A stretch of 64,000 nucleotides of DNA, from the NCBI GenBank assembly GCA_002900995.3, contig CM035312.1, positions 1,488,001 through 1,552,000 of the forward strand, read 5' to 3'. This DNA comes from Ganoderma boninense. Lineage: Eukaryota > Basidiomycota > Agaricomycetes > Polyporales > Polyporaceae. Shown here piece after piece: positions 33,966 through 45,660 of this stretch (positions are counted from its first letter, which is position 1; each line of letters opens with the position of its first letter). The notes under the pieces are model-generated. The model made no database searches and had not been told where the DNA came from. It was given only the letters and a program-made list of their open reading frames with translations. Made by a program: the position numbers and the translations under genes.

Positions 33966-34643
33966 ATGTCTTCTTACAGGTCTGAGCCTTACGACCCCTA
34001 CCTGCCTCGCGGCGGCTCCTCTTCCAACCCGGCTGGCGCGGGAAACCCCAAGACGGCTGCCATCCAAGCCCAGATTGATGACACCGTCGGCATCATGCGA
34101 GAGAATATTACAAAAGTCGCTGAGCGGGGAGAGAGGCTGGACCAGTTGCAGGACAAGACAGGTGCGTGTGCTCGTCGCTTGCTCTGACCGTGGTGCGTGG
34201 TGGCGGCGGAGGGGGGGATGGTTACTGCGCGAATGTGGCCACCGCCTCGCCTAGGCCGCCGTGTGAGCGAACTGGCTAATCGGGCTGTGCTTCTTTTCAT
34301 CCAGACAACCTCGCCGTGTCCGCACAGGGCTTCCGTCGCGGTGCGAACCGCGTCCGCAAGGTACGTTCGCGCTCCCTGTATGTCCGTCTTGCTGGGACTC
34401 ATCGCGCCACCTCGTTATTTAGAACATGTGGTATGTACACCTCCGTGTTTGATCATGTTAGCCGCTGAAATGTCTTCGAACTTAGGTGGAAAGATATGAA
34501 GGTGTGCACCATCTCCGTTCTTCGTTCGCGTCGCCTGTCAGCTCAACACCGTGCTTCCCTAGATGAGGATCATCATCGGTGTCGCGATTGCCATCATCAT
34601 CGTCATCATTATCGTCTCAATCGTGAAGGCAACGAAGCACTGA
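33966..34643 (+). CDS. SNC1: synaptobrevin-type exocytic R-SNARE (Snc1/Snc2)
   Basis: 118 residues from five exons: 33966-34161, 34305-34360, 34423-34430 (8 nt), 34486-34501 (16 nt), 34563-34643, all in phase. A short Pro/Gly/Ser N-terminus is followed by the R-SNARE motif ([20 protein letters not shown]) with the zero-layer Arg at residue 54 in [15 protein letters not shown]. Then come NRVRKNMWWKDMK and a C-terminal span ([19 protein letters not shown]). This is the classical v-SNARE of secretory vesicles, which pairs with Sso/Sec9-type t-SNAREs at the plasma membrane and recycles by endocytosis. There is no longin domain, which distinguishes it from the SNARE at about 9 kb. Two consecutive microexons encode the juxtamembrane NMWWKDMK. 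Confidence 0.95.
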
Positions 34644-35802
34644 ACGTATATGATCCTCCACCTTACCCCTCCGCTCCCCCCACTTTACGTTTGTGCGTCT
34701 TTCATCGGCTTAGCGGGGCCGTCTTGTTGTTTTATATCTGTGCGCGCAGTCCTAATTCGCAGTCGGCCTATATACTTTTTGGTGCGGATCCCTCATGTGT
34801 TCTATGTTCTAAACCCGGACCATATAGCTATTTCCTCGTTCGTATCGGACCACTGTGGAGCGCGCAGGTATGCGGCTGACGTCGCTGTGTGCGGCGTGCC
34901 TGTTAGTATCACAAGCAAATGCTTAGGCGCGCAGTCACGCAGGTGCCTTGCGCTGCGGATCTTCCGTGAATTCTGGCCTACGCTCCGAGTCCAGAAAACG
35001 TTGACATCGACGCAACTTTTCAGTCTATTTCTGTCATTTTCATGCCCTTCAATGCGCATGGGTCACCGACCACCGCGCTCCTGTTCTCTATCCGCGACAT
35101 GGGGGGGGGGGGGTGGCGGCATAACAGGGATTGGACGAGCAGCGCACGGTCAACCCTCAACACGGTAGAGGTTCGTGGCTAAGAAAGTCGAGGCATGTGT
35201 CGCATGAAGGCTGGACTCTAAAAGACAGTACGTCTCGCGCACTCGAGGATCCATCAAAGTAGACTATTCTTACTGTCTTTCTCTCGTCCCACAGACGGCA
35301 TCGCATATGGCACCCCCACGGTTGCTACCTATCCGGTCCTTCCGATATCGATGTGTGAACATTGGGGTAGAGCGTGTGGTTCTTGAATATGGGACTGTTC
35401 AGCGCTCAGCTCGGACTCATTCTTGCAATTGGTTGAGTGGCTGTGAGTTCCAAATTGCACTTTTTCGATGTTCTTTGAGTCATATAGAGGATACAGATCT
35501 AATGATGTTTTCATTAGCCGACAACTTACAGTATGTTGTTTCAATTGGCTCCTGGACCATGCGCGCTTTCGCATAGCCTACGGGATACGGCTGAGCCGAA
35601 TCCTCGGCCTCATGTCCTGATCTCCCGAGTTTGCTGTCAGCTAAGGGTGCCAGACGAATCATGATGCATGATGGATAGCATCGTTGGTCCGCCTCGCACT
35701 CCCTCCGGCATCGGGAACTTGATGTCTCACATATAAGGGCCAACATGACCTGGTCCACGTCAGGGTATCTTTGTGTGCCTACACATCTCGTTTCTTCTAG
35801 TC
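34644..35802. other. intergenic region, SNC1 to STE14
   Basis: 1.16 kb with no gene that I can support. It contains an uninterrupted run of about 13 G at 35101-35113. Confidence 0.45.
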
Positions 35803-36624
35803 ATGTCAGCTCTCGCGGACCCATTGGTCAAGGTGCCGCTGCTCTTGCTCACCGCATACCTGAATTACGAAATCTGGAACTTCCCCACCGCCCCGTCGGC
35901 TGCGAACCGCAAGAGGCAGGAGAACAAGGATCTCATCACGCGTATCGTCACCTTGAACGCTCTATCCACAAAGTTGACGATGGTGAGTGCGACCGTCGAG
36001 CCCGAGATCATACGCTCACACCTGACTTGCAACCGCCGCCAGATGGCCATCTGCGGCTTGTGCTTCGCAGAGGCGTCTGTCATCCTCGGACAGTCCTCCT
36101 ACTCCGGATCGCTCCCCCCGCTCGCCCTCCTCGCGCCGCTCTTCGCCCCCAATGGCAGCTCGGCTGTCACAGCGACAGCGCCGCTCCCCGTCTACCTCTC
36201 CGCGCACAGCCTCGGCGCGTTCGCCCTCATCGCCGCGGGGGGCGCGTTCCGGCTGTGGGCGATGCGCACGCTCGGCAAGTTCTTCGTCATGGAGGTCTCG
36301 CTGCAGAAGGACCACCGTCTCGCGACGCGCGGGCCGTACGCGCTCGTGCGCCACCCGAGCTACGCCGGCTACGCGCTCATCGTCGCCGGGGACACCCTCT
36401 TCCTCCTCGGCGACGGCTCGTACCTCTCGGCCCTCGGGCTGTGGGAGAACGCAGTGTGGGCGGCGCTCGCGTGCGCGGTGGCGGGGCGGTCGCTGTTCGT
36501 CGCGACAGTGCTGATGCCGCGGCGCGCGGGGAGGGAGGATGCGGTGCTCAGGGAGGAGTTCGGGGTGCAGTGGGAGGCGTGGGCGGAGAGGACGCCGTAC
36601 AAGCTGCTGCCGTATGTGTTTTGA
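35803..36624 (+). CDS. STE14: protein-S-isoprenylcysteine O-methyltransferase (Ste14/ICMT)
   Basis: 253 residues from two exons (35803-35982, 36043-36624). The 60-nt intron starts GTGAGT; reading through it would stay open but would insert a non-conserved stretch. ICMT is a polytopic ER membrane enzyme that methylates the prenylated cysteine of CAAX proteins such as Ras, Rho and mating pheromones, using S-adenosylmethionine. Seen: several hydrophobic spans, then the C-terminal catalytic signature GPYALVRHPSYAGY (RHPxYxG contacts the cofactor) and EEFGVQWEAWAERTPYKLLP near the C-terminus, where the family has the conserved Glu-containing EExxxxxYxxxVP segment. Length fits the family (about 240-290). 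Codons in exon 2 are extremely GC-rich at the third position. Confidence 0.9.
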   Translation: MSALADPLVKVPLLLLTAYLNYEIWNFPTAPSAANRKRQENKDLITRIVTLNALSTKLTMVSATVEPEIIRSHLTCNRRQMAICGLCFAEASVILGQSSYSGSLPPLALLAPLFAPNGSSAVTATAPLPVYLSAHSLGAFALIAAGGAFRLWAMRTLGKFFVMEVSLQKDHRLATRGPYALVRHPSYAGYALIVAGDTLFLLGDGSYLSALGLWENAVWAALACAVAGRSLFVATVLMPRRAGREDAVLREEFGVQWEAWAERTPYKLLPYVF

Positions 36625-37241
36625 GGGGGGGATGGTGCTGGAGATACGCACAAAGGGCACGCACGGGTGGCTGAGCGAGCTGAGACAGGAGGGGTTAGAG
36701 TTGTGTGGTGGTACGCGTACTACAGCCGGTCGTGACACTGCAGTCGATCCCCTATGGGCATTTTATCAACCTGCGTGTCGCCGCGAGCTGTGCCGCAGTG
36801 CTCGTCTTACGTGCCAGGCCTTCTGAGTTGGTTATGAAGATTACGGTTGGCCACCGCTACGGCGTATTGCTAGCTTCGACAATTGAAAAAGTGAATATCC
36901 ATTATGGGTTTATGCAGACCTCGAGGCCCGGTACCTCTCACACTCCTCCAGGCTCATACGTATCTTAGGTTGTGGTGGGTCAAGGTTCGAAAGCCTCCTG
37001 TCCTCCAGCGACGCGCCCTCAGCTATTGGTCATGTAACTCGACGCATTTGAGGGCTGCTCGCCCGCAAAAGCCACAGAGCGATAGATACCACTATGACCG
37101 GTGCTCTGGGCGGCGCAGCGGTATCTGGTGGCGCGAGCATACATATACGAGATCTAACGACATGAGGGGCACGAGCACAGCCGAAAAAACTGCACTCCTG
37201 CCCCCCGTCCTCGAGTCAACTCTATACTTTGAGATAGCCGC
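36625..37241. other. intergenic: STE14 3' flank
   Basis: No gene seen. A plus-strand open frame runs from 36904 into the next candidate, but its first third looks non-coding. Confidence 0.4.
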
Positions 37242-38011
37242 ATTTAATATGGTACAGTACGTGTTGGTTTTCTCACCCGTTCCCAGTCCACTCCAGCCTC
37301 ACGATAGCGGCAGGAACTACCGAGACCCGCGTCCGTCGTCTTCTTATACACCCTCCCGACTGTCGTCGGCGGTGACGATAGCATCCGACCTTCCGACTGT
37401 CAACGAAGACATCGAGTTGGCCTCGCCGACGGAGACCTCTAATAACCCCTCCGAGACGGACGTTCTGATGATGAACCAGGTTCGCAGGCCAAGGGCAGCA
37501 TTGCTCAACCAGCCTCCGCCAGGGCGGAATGCTAGAGTTCTAAGAAAGAAAACCACCGGTGAGCACATTCACATTCAGCGTTGTAGTTGGCTGAAGGTAA
37601 ATTTCGCTTACACTGTCCCTGCGTTATCAGCACGGTACCCGCAAAACAACTTGAACCGCTCCAGCGCATACAGCTCGAGCAGCACCCTGCGGATAAAGGT
37701 ATGTCGGCTAATCTCTGCGGTTTATCATCCTGTGAAGCTCATGATCACCCACCCACCAAGCCGAAATGGTGAGCAGAGCACTGTTGAAGTTCGACACACA
37801 TTAATCCAGAACTGTTCTGTGCGATGTAGGCGAAGATCGAGTAAGGTGAGCATCATCGGCCCTCTAATATGTCAAGGGGGGTCTACTCACCACTGCGACC
37901 GGCGAATAGCGCTGTCTTATCCTTTCCGCAGCAGTTGGAAGTGTTTTCGCGGCCATCGGACTCGGCACCTTCATAATCATTTGGGCCGTTAGATACCAGC
38001 ACACACCATGA
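37242..38011 (+). CDS. candidate tail-anchored membrane protein, exon structure unresolved
   Basis: Seen: an open stretch from about 37296 with protein-like composition (ending DVLMMNQVRRPRAALLNQPP, PPGRNARVLRKKTTG), a good donor (GTGAGC) at 37560, and short exon-like pieces bounded by GT..AG. At the far end, one frame reads GSVFAAIGLGTFIIIWAVRY followed by QHTP and a stop. That last piece is a clear single membrane span with a basic end, as in tail-anchored proteins. The phases of the short middle pieces do not link the first exon to the membrane-span frame in any way that I could find. It may be a real small gene with microexons, or a decayed one. No family recognised. Confidence 0.3.
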
Positions 38012-39685
38012 ACAGTCCTCGCACATCCCATTGTGCACCTTTTCGATGTAGCTCTAGACAATAGAAATAGATGAACGTATTTTTTGCTTGTGTCTCCATA
38101 TCCTCCTCACCTGCGGCAGTGGGCTTGGGGATCTACATCACAAACGGCGTCCTGACGGGGACCTTCAGGAGTCGCTGGATGCCGAGTATGTAACAGAGTA
38201 CGGCGGCAGCCTTCCCCGCGTGCTGGGTGGAGCTAAGGTTTGGGCTGACACAAGAGACCGCTCCGACGTTCTCCGTAGATCGCTACCGGTAAGATTCTTG
38301 AGAATACACCGGACCCAGAGGGTCGCGGGGCCTGTGTGGGCGCGGTTCTGTGTGCCTTCATTAGAAGGGGACACGCTCGGTTCAGGCCGTAGAAGTGAGC
38401 GAGTGTAAGGCTATACATTTTCGAGATGAACGGCGGCCAAAAAGGACACCTGAAGGGAGGGTATGTCCGCCTAGCGACCGGTGACGGCGACTTGGAACGC
38501 CTCAAATGCGAGCATGGGAAATGCAAATACCTGGAAGCTTAAGGGTGGTAAGGTGGGGAATAAAATGAAGCGCACATCATGCGCACTGAATGTATGAAAC
38601 TTCGACCTGCTCCGCGAGCGCGATGTCGTACATCCGGAAGCCCACGGGGACGCCGGGGCTGCCAGACCCCCACAGGATATCGATGGACTTGACGAAAGTG
38701 ATCGAGGCCATGTCGTTTTCGCTCGGGGGGGCGGTTATCTCCAGGAGGAGCTTTTGTGATATGTGTGATTCACGCAAGATTTGAAGGTTATCCTCTCCCT
38801 GGCAGCTCATGGAACATCCTGCAGACGATCCTCGGCAGCCTGAGGGTGTATCGCGTGCTCGCTGGCTGGGAAGTGTGAGATCAGCGCCGTGTTCTCTATG
38901 ACGTGTAGGCGACCTACCAAACACTGAATAAGGGGAGGAAGCTGGGGGAAGGTCAATTGACGGAACCATTGGCAGGAACGCCGTCCAGGGCAGCTGCAAG
39001 GAACAAGTCCCAGTCTTCGACTTCGCAGCCCCGTCGCGGCACAGACCTCGGCAGCGGCCGGTCCACGTGCCATCATCCGCTCAACCCACGAGCGCTCATG
39101 AGCCTCATCTTGTCCGCCGACGTCGACCATGGGCACTCCCCAACCGGACGCTTCCATGGCGGACAATACCTCGTTGCCACGGGGTCAGAACGTTCGACGG
39201 CCGATCTTGTGCCATGAGCTGTAGCGGAGAGGTAAGCACGCCTTCCCATGGCGCAGCCGCACACGCTAACTGGACGCCTTCAGTTGTGACGACATCAGGT
39301 CCCCAGGCGTGCAGTCCCCCACCACGCCCCACTAATAGCCGAGCACCCCTGCGAATCCTCTAGCTGAGAATACATCCATACGTCTGCGTGAATCGGTCCC
39401 TACCCCTTCAGAACATCCGGTGTGCCACGGATTCTGCATTCGGAAAGTCGAGTGTAAGACGGCGCAGTCACACGCAAGCTCCGCGTCTTCGCTTCCCGTT
39501 CCCAGAGCCGAGGCGTCCGCTCCTTCAGGATTCTTCTGCATGGAGCACCCGGTCGCGCCGCCGAACCCTCCCGAAAGGTGGGATCCGCCTCTTCGCGCCT
39601 ATGGAAGCTTTATAGATGCTACCGTGTGTCCCCGCGCCTTCATGTCTCCCCTTACCGCCTCCACGACGTGAACCACCCGCATACA
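38012..39685. other. intergenic region before the DUF6534 array
   Basis: 1.7 kb. The only item worth naming is a minus-strand coding-like stretch at about 38577-39160, listed separately. The rest shows no gene. Confidence 0.4.
38577..39166 (-). other. coding-like minus-strand stretch, unknown
   Basis: Two overlapping minus-strand frames look coding by composition. The downstream one reads SHISQKLLLEITAPPSENDM, ASITFVKSIDILWGSG, PGVPVGFRMYDIALAEQVEV and stops at 38577. The upstream one has FPQLPPLIQCLVGRLHVIEN. They overlap in different frames and I see no splice pair that joins them neatly. No family recognised. It may be a gene remnant. Confidence 0.2.
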
Positions 39686-41844
39686 ATGGCTGCAGTTACC
39701 ATGGACGATACGCTGGGTGCAGCTTTCCTAGGTACGTCCACATGTTCTCGCAATCCAGCATGGAGCAACCTGGTATGGAGGACGGCTGGGCGCTGAGTGC
39801 TGACCCTACGTAAAGGCACAATTGCAACTTCTTGGTGAGCCATTCTCCAAGCGAGCTACACAACTGTCCTAACGTGCCTATAGCTTATACGGCATCACTG
39901 TGGTGCAGACCTATATATACTACAAACGCAACGGGTCGGATCCGATATATCTCCAAGTTCTGGTTAGTTGTCAGACCGCCCATACTATCCTTTACTGATT
40001 CCTCGAGGACACAGGTTTTTCTTTTGTGGTCAGTCTCAAATTCCGTGTCTCTGTTATCCAACGCGAAGTTAAGGGCAGCGAGCTAGGGTGCTAGACAGCT
40101 TACATCTAGCGTTGATCGTGCATGCTGTGTACTTCTACGCTGTTACGAACTTCTCGAATGTTTTCAACCTTCTGGTACCAATATGGTACGTCGTTGCTCA
40201 GTCTTTTGCACCTTTACGCCTCTGAGTGTATAGTCTTGCAGGAGTATATTGGTAGGTCTACTGACCATCGGTGCGCAACAAGGCAACTAACCATAGGATT
40301 GAAGTCTCAAATCATAGTCACGGTATGTCTACCAAAATCATGTCTGCGTATATTCGTGCCAACCTTCGCCAGGGCGTGAGCGACCTTGCTGTTCGGGGGT
40401 ATGTTCCTTGCCAGTCCCGTTGTCCTCATGCTAACCTTGGTGGTAGGGTGTTCTGCCACAGAGTCTGGAAACGTGCGTATTTAGTCCGGTTATAAAAAGG
40501 TGGACCATATTAAGAGCTCGACAGTGAGCCAGCAGAACTACTTGTTGACGATGGCGATTGTGGGTAACAATTTGCTTCCAAGATGATAAACAATCTGATC
40601 AACGCCGGACTTTAATAGATAATCGCTTCTCTTACTGTCTTCAGTAAGCTCCTTCTACCCACTCATTGTGGTTCAAAACATTCATATACCTTTCTGATCA
40701 AATTAGGTGGAAGCATCGGTACGTGTGTTAGCCCCTTTAGCCAATTGTACCCATGGACTGATGCATGCCTCGACAACAGTTTTCGCTGTAAAGGGGTGAA
40801 TCTGTTCGTTCCTTTCAGTCGTTTAGTCACTGACCTTTTCTACAGCTTTATGTTACCATCATTTACCCAGCTGTACAAGATATCTGTACGTAGTCCATTC
40901 CAACAATGCTAACCAATTACTCACAGTTCATACAGGATATTCTCTATCTGAGTTTGGGATCGGGGGTGGTAGCAGATGTGCTCATTGCCGGGTCCATGTG
41001 CGTCCTCCTGGCGAAGCGTAGGACTGGGTTTACCAGGTATTTTTACTCGACATTACAGATACTGGGCCCCCCAACTGATCGTTGAATCACAGAACAGATT
41101 CTGTGGTTCGCGTTCTAATGATGTACAGTATCAACACTGGTGCTCTCACGAGGTGAGTTGTCCACGGGCGCTCTCATACTACTCGCGCTTCTCGAATTCC
41201 GTAAAGCTAATGCACGCCTCCATTCTCAGCCTTTGTGCCCTCCTCACGCTTCTCACTGTGCGTCCTTTCGTTCAGTTAACCTCATGCGCAGCAGCACCCT
41301 GACGTCCAATGTTGCCACTATGTATGCGTACAGTACGCGAGCATGCCCGACAACTTCGTCTTCATGGCATTCTACTTCGTGCTTCCCAAACGTGCGTTGG
41401 CCTCAGAACCCAGCCTTCCCTGCACGTTCACACGAGTCTCATGTCCGCGGGTGCTTGACAGTGTTCTTGAACTCGTTGCTGGCAACGCTCAACGCACGGC
41501 GGCCGCTCCGGGAGACGAATTCGGGTGGGGACTTGGTCTCGATTCCCCTCTCGAACACGACGAACTCGCGGCTGTCCTTCTCTGGAAGGCCGCAATATAG
41601 CCACAGTCATGCTGGGCATGATGACCCGGTGAGTATCTGTCGTTTTCCTGTGGCAATTTGTCCCGTATGTCCGTGATTCTTCCTCTGATGGGTTTCATAG
41701 TTGAACCTTCGGATACAGGTTCGAACGACGACCGACATCAAGACTGATCCTGATCCTGAAGAAATTGTTGAGGAGGCAAGTGCTTCTCCATGCGAATCTC
41801 AATGTGTTGCGTACTTACGGCACGACCCGTCACGTCCATATTAG
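39686..41844 (+). CDS. DUF6534-type multi-pass membrane protein, copy B
   Basis: First of three head-to-tail copies. It starts MAAVTMDDTLGAAFLG, then continues through many short exons: LYGITVVQTYIYYKRNGSDP (about 39.88 kb), VLDSLHLALIVHAVYFYAVT (40.09 kb), GVSDLAVRG with VFCHRVWK (40.37-40.47 kb), the MPDNFVFMAFYFVLPKR block (41.34 kb), VFLNSLLATLNARRPLRE (41.46 kb), and a charged cytosolic end VRTTTDIKTDPDPEEIVEE before the stop. Family layout: about seven spans with a Ser/Thr-rich cytosolic tail, function unknown. Introns are 45-60 nt. One junction near 40300 (before LKSQIIVT) does not close in phase by my reading. Confidence 0.8.
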
Positions 41845-42856
41845 GAATCAAAGCCGTGGCCGTCTGTCTATAGCAGGGCAGGTACCCCCATGGCATTTGC
41901 TGTGTAGAGAGACGAGCCCGCTGTCGACTCAGACTGGTCTCGATGATCTTGCAACTCACCCCGTCCCTCACATGACCCGACATATTCACTCGCGCGTAGA
42001 GCCTCCGGAATGCAATGCATGTGTGTGTATTACTTGTTGAGAAGTGGAAGCCGTGATCGGGAAGCTTGTGTCACGGGATTCGGCAGTTGTTCACCAGTTC
42101 CCCGGACCCGCGGTGTTCCTTCCCTGGAACCCTACTGCCCCGCATTATTCTTCAACTTAGTTCCGGCATGTAAGCAAAGCCATCGACCGCCATAAGGGTT
42201 GTAGGCGACGTTCTGCATATGCGCTGACAACGGAGCCGAGCGGTGCGGTGAGTTCTAGCCTCGATCTACCGTGTGGCGTCTCCGATGTTGAGCGAATCCT
42301 ACCTATCCATCAGGACGTATACAGCTCTTGGATATGGACGAGCCTCCACGGTGCAACTTCTCGAGCCTCGGAGCCTCACGGCCGATACACATGAACAGAC
42401 ACTATTTCTAGCCCATGCGAAACAGACAACTGTTTTCGTCCTCAGCGTGTTACTGCAACGTTTCACCTTTCCACGATGACGTATGCGATTGAGTTAGAGC
42501 AGACACCGTGCAATCGCTATCAATTCCGAAGCAGTCTACTCACCTGCCACCAGGTAAGCGCACTGATGGCAAACTGTTTAACGTGTTAAAACCTTCTGCT
42601 GTGACCAGCAGATGGTTGGGATCCTATTATGATTCAGGTTCTGGAGGGGGGGGGGGCAGTCGCGATGCCAATGAATAGCACCCCACCCTTGCGGTATCCC
42701 TCACACAAATCTGTGGCCTTCTTGGCATTCCCAGGTCGCCCACGAGCTTCAGCCCCGATGCTCAATTCGGGATCCCAGGCGCGAGTTGTAGATATACTTC
42801 GAAAGGGTCCCTCTCAAACGACTTTCCTTCCACTCTGCTCCAAGCCTTCCGTGCCA
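41845..42856. other. spacer between DUF6534 copies B and C
   Basis: 1 kb with no gene. It contains a run of 11 G near 42646-42656, about 200 nt upstream of the copy C start. Confidence 0.45.
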
Positions 42857-44871
42857 ATGAGCGAGTTCACGCTCCCGACAGGCGTTTCCATCCACAATAC
42901 GCTGGGAGCTGCGTTTGTTGGTGCGTCCCATGAATGCCAGCCATGCCGTTACGACGCTAGCTGACAACGATATGTCCGTCACGACGTTGTAGGGAACATC
43001 GTCGCCGCTGCGTAAGCATGCGGGACCCAGGGGGAGATACGGGACTAATGATTATTTCTCAGACTTTATGGCCTGACCACCCTCCAGACATACACGTACT
43101 ATGGACGCAGCGCCGAAGATCCAAGGATATTGAAGTATCTGGTACGCCTCAGTCGCTCACCTCTGCGACCGAACAAAGGTTTCCTCATGCTTTCCCTGGT
43201 CAGATTGGTATCTTGTGGTCCGTCTTCTTGAACTCTCGAGAAACTGCGATAAGCCCTTATCGTCAGCAGGATATTCGATACCCTACATGTGGTCCTCATA
43301 TCGCATACGGTATATATGTACGCCGTGACGGGCTTCGGGCAGATCCTTGTGCTTTTGGAACCGACTTGGTACGTCCCTTATCGTAATCGTAGACGGATTC
43401 AATCTGACGACAGCACCCTAGGAGTGTGTTAGTGAGTTAGTCGCTGCTGATGTCATCTCCGATGATCAACTTTGAATCACCAGGTTGCTGTTATATTGAC
43501 GGTTCGTCTCCACCGCTCTCACCTATGCACCCGAGGCCCAGATGGCTTGCATTCATAGGGCACAAGCGACGGTCTTGTCAGAGCGTACGTCATGCTGTTA
43601 TTTCTGCAAGAAGGCGATAACTGACGATTCGATGTTTCAAGTATTTTCTGTTACCGGATATGGGTTTGTGGGTAGACCAGCACGAGCTGTACCCTACTCC
43701 AGCTGACCTGGCAACCATTTCACAGTGAGCGGGAGAAACTGGTTCGTCTGCGGAGCAGTGGTGAGTAGAAGTCGATTGTTCTGAACCGGTTTCAGACACA
43801 AGTATTGAATGATATCGTCTAGACAGTGTCCTCCCTCCTGGTGCTAGGTCATTTTGTTTCTTTTGATTAAACATTGTGGGTTGCTGACCTTGAGATGACA
43901 GCATGCAGCATCGGTCGGTACTCGTGCTTATATGGGATCGCCATCGGCTGACTTGATGGTACAGCTTACCCCGTCAAGAGGTAGTGCATATCGATGATAT
44001 CGTTCACCGCATGTGCCAAGACTGACGGCTTTGTCAGCTGGCAAGAGTTCCATTCATTTATAGAACTTGAAGACATTTCTGTGAGTTAATGCCATTTGCT
44101 TTTATAATACTGATTTGATCACCTCGGGTTTGGCTAGTGGTTGCTTTACCTTGGCCTTGCTTCTGTCGCCGTCGCGGACTCCTTTATCTCCGCAGCACTG
44201 TGCTGGCTACTGACAAGAAGACGAAGCGCTTTCAAGAGGTTTGTGGGCTCCATATTCCTCAAACATTCGTTTATTCACCTGTCTGCTACAGAGTAGAGAA
44301 TATGATTCGAACCCTAGTCTTGTGGAGCGTGAACACGAGTGCACTGACGACGTGCGTGCATCACACAAGCCGTCTGTCACTGTACTGACTATCATGGTGT
44401 AGCGTCTGTTCATTGATGTCTCTCGTTATGGTTGACTTTCCATCTTCTCTGATCTATCCTTGACGTACTAAAGTCTTTCCAGTACGCAGTATTTCCACAT
44501 ACCATGATCTACATCACCTTCTATTTCCTACTTCCCAAGTGTAAGTCCCTCTCGTCTCGTGACTGCGGATATCCGTGATGATTACTGTTTGCAGTTCTAC
44601 TGAACTCGTTGCTTGGAACGCTGAACGCGCGGCGGTCCTTACGAGACAACATATCTCGCGACTTTGTGACGATACCCCTATCTTCAGTCACGACGACCAA
44701 CCGGGAAATGACTGGTGCTACCCGCATAATATCAGAGTTGAACGACATGGTGCGCCCCTAACGCCTGCTCTACGTTCTGAAGCATCGCCCTTATCGCAGT
44801 CAACTGCAGGAATACCCGAAGGTGGAGGAAGGCCATGAAGATGACATGCACGTGGTGCAACATGCGTTCTG
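42857..44871 (+). CDS. DUF6534-type multi-pass membrane protein, copy C
   Basis: It starts MSEFTLPTGVSIHNTLGAAF. Recognisable exons: NIVAAA spliced in phase to LYGLTTLQTYTYYGRSAEDP (43.0-43.14 kb), IFDTLHVVLISHTVYMYAVT (43.27-43.33 kb), MIRTLVLWSVNTSALT (44.30-44.35 kb), a VFPHTMIYITFYFLLPK block (44.49-44.54 kb), LLNSLLGTLNARRSLRDN (44.60-44.65 kb), and a last exon ending EYPKVEEGHEDDMHVVQHAF. It is the same plan as copies A, B and D but clearly diverged in sequence, so the duplication is not recent. The role is unknown. The middle exons (43.4-44.1 kb) were not fully resolved. Confidence 0.8.
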
Positions 44872-45660
44872 AGGAACTGTATCACCCACCGGGTTCCTAG
44901 CTTCCTTCGTTCCCCTCGGTGATCCTTATCCTTATGTTTTATATTAGCTTATTTGAACCAGCATATCATGCGTCCGTCTACCTTTCTCGCTCACAAGTTT
45001 TGTTCAGCTTTCATCAGTTGAACCCGGGAATTGCAGTAGCCCAGGATGCGACGTATCGCATAAGCACCTCGATCCATGCCACATATCTTGACTTCCCTGC
45101 CAAGCTGGCTTCTGATTCAGTGTCGGCGAACACGTATCATTCGGCATTACATCTATCTGTCACGAAGCATAGATTTTGGACAACCCAAACTCAGGCAGTC
45201 TGATTTTCCGGCCAACCCGTCCCGAACAGGCTCAGTCGATATCAAGCCACCTTTTCACGACGTATCATATGGCCTGGTCGCACCATGCAACGATGCAACA
45301 CACGGCAAGGCGCAACGCTGTAAAGTGAGCCCCCTCATCAATTGCCTTTTCTCTCTTGCTAACGATGCCCGGCTCACTCGTGGGCCGATCGGCATATAGC
45401 AGCTGTAGGTGACTGATTGTATTCCGTATACAGACCATCTCACGTTCATTATAAACATGTCCAGTTGTATGCGGGATGGCAATAGAGGTCGTTCACGTGT
45501 TCCCTCGCCTGCCATGGTGGCACAGCACTCTCCGGACTTGAGATCAGCACCCCTTTGCCCTTGTGGACAGCCCTTTACACGGAATGTTTATAACAGACCA
45601 CGGTACAGGCTTGTCAATCGCATTCATACTGTCTTCTTCATCCTGGCGGTTCTTAAGTTC
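44872..45660. other. spacer between DUF6534 copies C and D
   Basis: About 790 nt with no gene recognised. Confidence 0.45.

Noticed and set aside
35101..35113. 13-G homopolymer, and a similar 11-G run near 42650
   Set aside because: Isolated G runs without further G-tracts nearby do not make a convincing quadruplex or regulatory call; length may also be affected by sequencing.
33960..36624. SNC1 and STE14 as a functional secretion cluster
   Set aside because: They are adjacent but separated by more than 1.1 kb with independent promoters; adjacency alone does not support a functional unit.
36904..37992. 362-codon uninterrupted open frame on the plus strand
   Set aside because: It reads through good splice donors and changes character along its length. 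Only the part from about 37296 to 37560 looks coding; the full frame is not taken as a gene.
44280..44310. tRNA B-box-like sequence (GGTTCGAATC on the minus strand)
   Set aside because: It lies inside a DUF6534 coding block (MIRTLVLWSVN), and no matching A box or cloverleaf could be drawn around it.
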